This document shows positions 22,276-25,480 of a stretch of DNA of 25,480 nucleotides, in pieces. The stretch lies in contig DATLQT010000054.1 in assembly GCA_035535055.1 (NCBI GenBank), positions 1 to 25,480 of the forward strand. The letters run 5' to 3'. A program made the translations under genes and the position numbers. Under the pieces are notes generated by a model, which saw only the letters and a list, made by a program, of their open reading frames with translations, searched no databases and had not been told where the DNA came from. Origin of the DNA: UBA6019 sp035535055. GTDB lineage: Bacteria > Chloroflexota > Dormibacteria > Dormibacterales > Dormibacteraceae. Each line of letters begins with the position of its first letter. Position 1 is the first letter of the stretch.

Positions 22276-23423
22276 CCGCGCCGACCTCCCAGCAGCACTG
22301 GCGAGGCGCCGGCGTGTCGATCGATGAGGTGCTCTCCCAGTTGAGCCGGCTCCGCGCCCAGGCCGCCCGGGCGGAGCTCGGCGACCAGGAGCATATCCAT
22401 CCTCGCAACAGCGTCCTGGACGTGATCGTCGTCGCCTCCGAGGCGGAGGAGGCCGAGCGTGCGGCAGCGGTCGTCGAGGAGCTTGCCATCCATCATCCCT
22501 GCCGATCGGTGGTGGTCCTCGACGAACCGGGCCGCGGGCCGAGCCGGATCGATGCCACCGTGACCTCACTCACCCACCCCCTGGTCCTGGGGGCCGCCTG
22601 CCAGTACGAGCAGGTCTTTCTCCGAGTGCGCGGCTCGGCCGCCAACCACATCTCGAGCCTGGTCGACGCGCTGCTGCTGCCCGACGTCATCACCTACGTG
22701 TGGTGGACTGGTGCGCCCCCGGTGGACAGCGACCGCTTCCGCTCAACGCTCGAGAGCGCGGACGTGGTCCTTGTGGACAGCGCCCACTTCTCCAGGCCCT
22801 ACGAGACGTTGACCGCCTACGCCGAGCTGGCGCGGCGGGAACCGGCGGTCGCCTTCGGAGACTTCCAATGGGCTCGGCTGGCCCCTTGGCGGGAGGTGGT
22901 AGCCCAATTCTTCAACCCTGGCGAACGGACGGGATTCCTGGCCGGGGTCGGAGCGCTGGGGATCGACTACGTCTCGAGTGGCCGCGGCAACCGCGCCGCG
23001 GCCTCACTGCTCACCGGCTGGGCGGCCTCCGCGCTGGGCTGGACGCTGAAGCGCTCGGCAACGGGGCGAGGGGGCATGGTGGCCGCCCATTACCGGTCCC
23101 GCGCCGGCCACCCGGTCGAGGTCACGATGCGGCCGGTCGAGCTGGACGGGTTCATGCCCGGCGAGATCACCGGAGTCCGGGTCGACGCCGTTCACCAGGG
23201 CCGGACCTGCTTCGTCAACGCCCTCCGGGACGGCGCTGACAGCAAACACGTGCTGGTCGACGCCGAGATCGCCGGCCGCAGGGTGCCACGGCTTGTGGTC
23301 CCGATCCCCCCGCGCGCCGACACACTACTACTGAGCAGGCTGCTGATCGAAGCCCGCGGCGACCGCGTCTTTCCCGCGGCTCTCCAGGCGGGCGTGGAGG
23401 TGCTGAGATCGGCCCAGGAGTGA
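22272..23423 (+). CDS. opcA: OpcA, glucose-6-phosphate dehydrogenase assembly/activator protein
   Basis: This 383-residue protein matches OpcA, which binds Zwf and promotes its oligomerisation or activity in cyanobacteria and Actinobacteria. Recognisable stretches are the N-terminal WRGAGVSIDEVLSQLSRLR, HPCRSVVVL, the ADHISSLVDAL-like segment (AANHISSLVDALLLPD), TYVWWTGAPP and a C-terminal SRLLIEARGDRVFPAAL. It has no catalytic motif. I start at GTG 22272, which overlaps the zwf stop (GTGA). A GAGGAGG at 22247-22253 is 18 nt from this GTG but only 6 nt from an in-frame CTG at 22260, so a CTG start adding four residues is possible. The frame is open further upstream, but that part is antisense-like noise over zwf. 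Confidence 0.93.
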   Translation: MTAPTSQQHWRGAGVSIDEVLSQLSRLRAQAARAELGDQEHIHPRNSVLDVIVVASEAEEAERAAAVVEELAIHHPCRSVVVLDEPGRGPSRIDATVTSLTHPLVLGAACQYEQVFLRVRGSAANHISSLVDALLLPDVITYVWWTGAPPVDSDRFRSTLESADVVLVDSAHFSRPYETLTAYAELARREPAVAFGDFQWARLAPWREVVAQFFNPGERTGFLAGVGALGIDYVSSGRGNRAAASLLTGWAASALGWTLKRSATGRGGMVAAHYRSRAGHPVEVTMRPVELDGFMPGEITGVRVDAVHQGRTCFVNALRDGADSKHVLVDAEIAGRRVPRLVVPIPPRADTLLLSRLLIEARGDRVFPAALQAGVEVLRSAQE

Positions 23424-24052
23424 GGGTCGGCGTCGACCCCGAAGCGGTGGCGCGGATTGCCGCCGACACGGTGACAGCGGCTCTGCGCGACTGGGCTCGG
23501 TCGCTGGTCCTAACGGGTGGCACGACGCCCCGCCTGCTCTACCAGCTGCTGGCCGGAGCGGAGGTGGAGTGGGGAAGGGTGAGCCTCCTCTTCGGCGACG
23601 AGCGCTGCGTGCCTCCGGACCACCCGGAGAGCAATTACCGCCTGGCAAAGGAGTCCCTGCTCGCGGCCATCGACCCGGGCGCAGTCCTGCGGATGCCTGG
23701 GGAATTGGGCGCCGACGAGGCGGCAGCGATCTACGACGCCGCGGTCGGGCGGCTCCAACCGCTCGACCTAGTGCTGCTGGGAATCGGGGAGGACGGCCAC
23801 TGCGCCTCCCTCTTTCCCGGCCACCCGGAACTCGATGCGCCCGGTTGGGCGGTCGCGGTCCACGGTGCGCCGAAGCCTCCACCGGAGCGGGTTTCGCTCA
23901 CGCTGGGATGTCTACGCAACGCCCGCCGGGTCATCTTCCTGGTCACGGGGGCGGGTAAGGCGGACGCATTCCGGAAGGCGCAGGCTGGTACGGTGCCGGC
24001 GGGGATGATTCAGGGGGCGGAGTGGATCGTCGACCAGGCGGTGGTTTCGTGA
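23420..24052 (+). CDS. pgl: 6-phosphogluconolactonase
   Basis: This 210-residue enzyme hydrolyses 6-phosphogluconolactone to 6-phosphogluconate between Zwf and Gnd. It has the glucosamine-6-P isomerase-like fold with LTGGTTPRLLYQLL (31-44), the FGDERCVPPDHPESNY loop (59-73) and GIGEDGHCASLFPG (121-134). In most family members the residue after the His is Thr; here it is Cys128. It is somewhat short because the N-terminal helix is trimmed. The GTG start overlaps the opcA stop (GTGA). The next gene overlaps its stop the same way. Confidence 0.94.
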   Translation: MRVGVDPEAVARIAADTVTAALRDWARSLVLTGGTTPRLLYQLLAGAEVEWGRVSLLFGDERCVPPDHPESNYRLAKESLLAAIDPGAVLRMPGELGADEAAAIYDAAVGRLQPLDLVLLGIGEDGHCASLFPGHPELDAPGWAVAVHGAPKPPPERVSLTLGCLRNARRVIFLVTGAGKADAFRKAQAGTVPAGMIQGAEWIVDQAVVS

Positions 24053-24708
24053 CGCGCCGCGTTGAGATCGTCCCATCCATCCTGTCGGCCGACTTCCTGC
24101 GGCTCGGCGAACAGGTCCGGGAAGCGGAGGCGGCTGGCGCGGACCGGATCCAGGTCGATGTCATGGACGGCCACTTCGTTCCCAACCTGACGATGGGGCC
24201 AGCGATCCTCAAGGCGGTCCGAAGCATCACCAAGCTGCCGCTGGAGGCGCACCTGATGGTCGAGTCGCCCGAGCGCTGGGTCGACGCCTTCGCCGAGGCG
24301 GGGGCGGACGTGATCCTGGTCCAGGTCGAGTCGACCACTTCGCTCTACCGGACGGTCACCGCCATCAAGGCGGCCGGAGCCCGGCCCGGCGTGGTGATCA
24401 ACCCGGCGACGTCGGTCGAGTCGATCCGCGAGATCCTTCCCTATGTCGACCAGGTGCTGGTGATGACCGTCGAGCCCGGCTTCGGCGGTCAGCACTTCGT
24501 GCCCGGTTCGCCGGAGAAGGTCCTCCGGGTGCGCGAGCTGGCACCGGACCACGACCTCGAGGTGGACGGCGGGATCGACGCCGACACCGCCCGCCTGGCG
24601 GTCGAAGCCGGCGCCAACCTGCTGGTGGCGGGCAGCTCCGTCTACGGCTTCGAGGCGGGTGTTGCGGCCGGCATCGCCGCGCTGCGGGAGGCGGCCGATC
24701 GATCCTGA
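24049..24708 (+). CDS. rpe: ribulose-phosphate 3-epimerase with a Gln at a metal-ligand position
   Basis: This 219-residue TIM barrel converts ribulose-5-P to xylulose-5-P. Family stretches are PSILSADFLRLG, DVMDGHFVPNLT, EAHLMVESP, VMTVEPGFGGQ and EVDGGID, with phosphate-binding VAGSSVYG. In characterised enzymes the divalent metal is held by two His and two Asp. Here Asp37, His68 and Asp173 are present, but the first His is Gln35 (codon CAG at 24151). Asp37 and Asp173, the acid/base pair, are intact, so activity is likely. The start is GTG 24049, overlapping the pgl stop (GTGA); the frame is open a little upstream. Its 3' end may overlap rpiA. Confidence 0.94.
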   Translation: MTRRVEIVPSILSADFLRLGEQVREAEAAGADRIQVDVMDGHFVPNLTMGPAILKAVRSITKLPLEAHLMVESPERWVDAFAEAGADVILVQVESTTSLYRTVTAIKAAGARPGVVINPATSVESIREILPYVDQVLVMTVEPGFGGQHFVPGSPEKVLRVRELAPDHDLEVDGGIDADTARLAVEAGANLLVAGSSVYGFEAGVAAGIAALREAADRS

Positions 24709-25363
24709 CGCCGCCAAACAGGCGGCGGCCGAGGCGGCGCTGGAGCTGGTCCGGCCCGGGATGCTGCTCGGCCTCGGCAGCGGTTCCACGGCGCGCCTCT
24801 TCATCGCCGGCCTGGCCGGCCGTGACGTCACCTGCGTCGCCTCCTCGGAGGCCAGCGCGGCCCAGGCCCGAGAGGTCGGGCTGCGGGTGCTCGACGAGCT
24901 CGACCGCCCCTGCGACCTCGCCGTGGACGGCGCCGACGAGATCGACCCCGAGCTGGGGCTCATCAAGGGCCGCGGCGGGGCGCTCTTCAGGGAAAAGCTC
25001 ATCGCCGTCAACTCCGAACGGTTCGTCGTGGTCGCCGACGAGTCGAAGCTGGTCCGCCGGTTGGGGGTGGGAGTGCTGCCGGTGGAGGTCCTCGCCTTCC
25101 TCTGGCGCCGCACCGCCGACCGCTTCAGCCGCCGAGGCATCGCCTGGCAGCTGCGTGGCGGCGAGGAGAATCCCTATCTCACCGACAACGGGAACCTCGT
25201 GCTCGACCTGACGGTGCAGGGCGGGATCGAGGACGCCTACCAGTTGGCGGCGGACATCAAGCTGACCCCCGGGGTCTGCGAGCACGGACTCTTCCTCGGC
25301 ATCGCGTCGGCAGCGATCGTCGCCGGCCCCTCCGGTGTCCGGACTCTCGGGGCGATCAAATAG
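24659..25363 (+). CDS. rpiA: ribose-5-phosphate isomerase A
   Basis: This enzyme interconverts ribose-5-P and ribulose-5-P. All RpiA motifs are present (numbered from 24659): GLGSGST (38-44), DLAVDGADEID (86-96), KGRGGAL (103-109) and the catalytic Glu112 with Lys113. The start is uncertain. The coordinates use the longest canonical start (GTG 24659; TTG 24662 follows, with GAGG 6 nt upstream), which overlaps rpe by 50 nt and adds a Pro/Arg-rich leader unlike the family. Family similarity begins at about residue 14, where the codon is ATC (24698), and GGGAGG lies exactly 6 nt before it. From ATC the protein is 221 residues, the usual size. No ATG, GTG or TTG lies between. It is last in the operon. 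Confidence 0.92.
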   Translation: MLRPASPRCGRRPIDPDAAKQAAAEAALELVRPGMLLGLGSGSTARLFIAGLAGRDVTCVASSEASAAQAREVGLRVLDELDRPCDLAVDGADEIDPELGLIKGRGGALFREKLIAVNSERFVVVADESKLVRRLGVGVLPVEVLAFLWRRTADRFSRRGIAWQLRGGEENPYLTDNGNLVLDLTVQGGIEDAYQLAADIKLTPGVCEHGLFLGIASAAIVAGPSGVRTLGAIK

Positions 25364-25369
25364 CGCCGT

Positions 25370-25375
25370 TAGACT
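25370..25375 (+). promoter_or_regulatory. candidate -10 box (TAGACT) of tRNA-Ser
   Basis: TAGACT ends 13 nt before the mature tRNA 5' end, a usual distance for a short 5' leader. It is identical to the box before the ChlI-like gene. No good -35 is visible, since that region lies in the end of rpiA. Confidence 0.45.
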
Positions 25376-25388
25376 TTGGCTTCCACGC

Positions 25389-25480
<92 letters not shown>

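Overview
This is a GC-rich, densely packed chromosomal window. It contains 19 protein-coding genes I can support, one tRNA gene and almost no long non-coding DNA (the longest gap is about 115 bp). Gene content points to a high-GC bacterium of the Terrabacteria side of the tree (Actinobacteria, Chloroflexi or Dormibacterota-like). The pointers are OpcA beside G6P dehydrogenase, a fused transaldolase/glucose-6-phosphate isomerase, ECF sigma plus DUF5667 protein, a MoxR-DUF58-TgpA operon and fused ChlI/ChlD-type ATPases. The exact phylum is inference. Many genes have a TANNNT box 6-10 nt before the start codon and no Shine-Dalgarno, which suggests widespread leaderless transcription. I see no mobile element, CRISPR array, phage gene or riboswitch.

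Layout. 1-904 (minus): an unrecognised protein with a weak DUF4261-like signature. 974-2626: L-glutamate gamma-semialdehyde (P5C) dehydrogenase, divergent from it. 2656-5798: two consecutive Mg-chelatase-type AAA+ genes, one with a C-terminal VWA domain, sharing a nearly identical DNA block; no large CobN/ChlH chelatase subunit is present here. 5840-6409 (minus): two tandem paralogous small GlsB/YeaQ-type membrane proteins. 6525-10630: moxR, DUF58 and tgpA transglutaminase operon. 10643-12430: M3 oligoendopeptidase F. It meets a minus-strand C39-like cysteine peptidase (12448-12981) tail to tail at a perfect hairpin that covers both stop codons. 13009-14393: an ECF-type sigma factor followed by a DUF5667 single-pass membrane protein, starting only 27 bp from the divergent peptidase. 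14366-15439 (minus): a malate/L-lactate dehydrogenase (Ldh_2) family oxidoreductase, overlapping the DUF5667 gene at their 3' ends.

15505-25363 is one long plus-strand carbon-metabolism operon: gluconokinase, transaldolase-PGI fusion, short 6-phosphogluconate dehydrogenase, G6P dehydrogenase, OpcA, 6-phosphogluconolactonase, ribulose-phosphate 3-epimerase and ribose-5-phosphate isomerase A. Nearly every junction overlaps by a few bases, so translation is probably coupled. Together these enzymes convert glucose-6-P or fructose-6-P, and gluconate through gluconokinase, into pentose phosphates; only transketolase is missing from a complete pentose phosphate pathway. A complete tRNA-Ser(GGA) gene with encoded CCA ends the window.

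No clearly new multi-gene system stands out. The most unusual points are a Gln in place of a metal-ligand His in the epimerase, a possible non-canonical ATC start for rpiA, the conversion-like identity between the two chelatase-type ATPases, the divergent sigma/DUF5667/cytoplasmic C39-like peptidase locus, and the repeated leaderless promoter layout.
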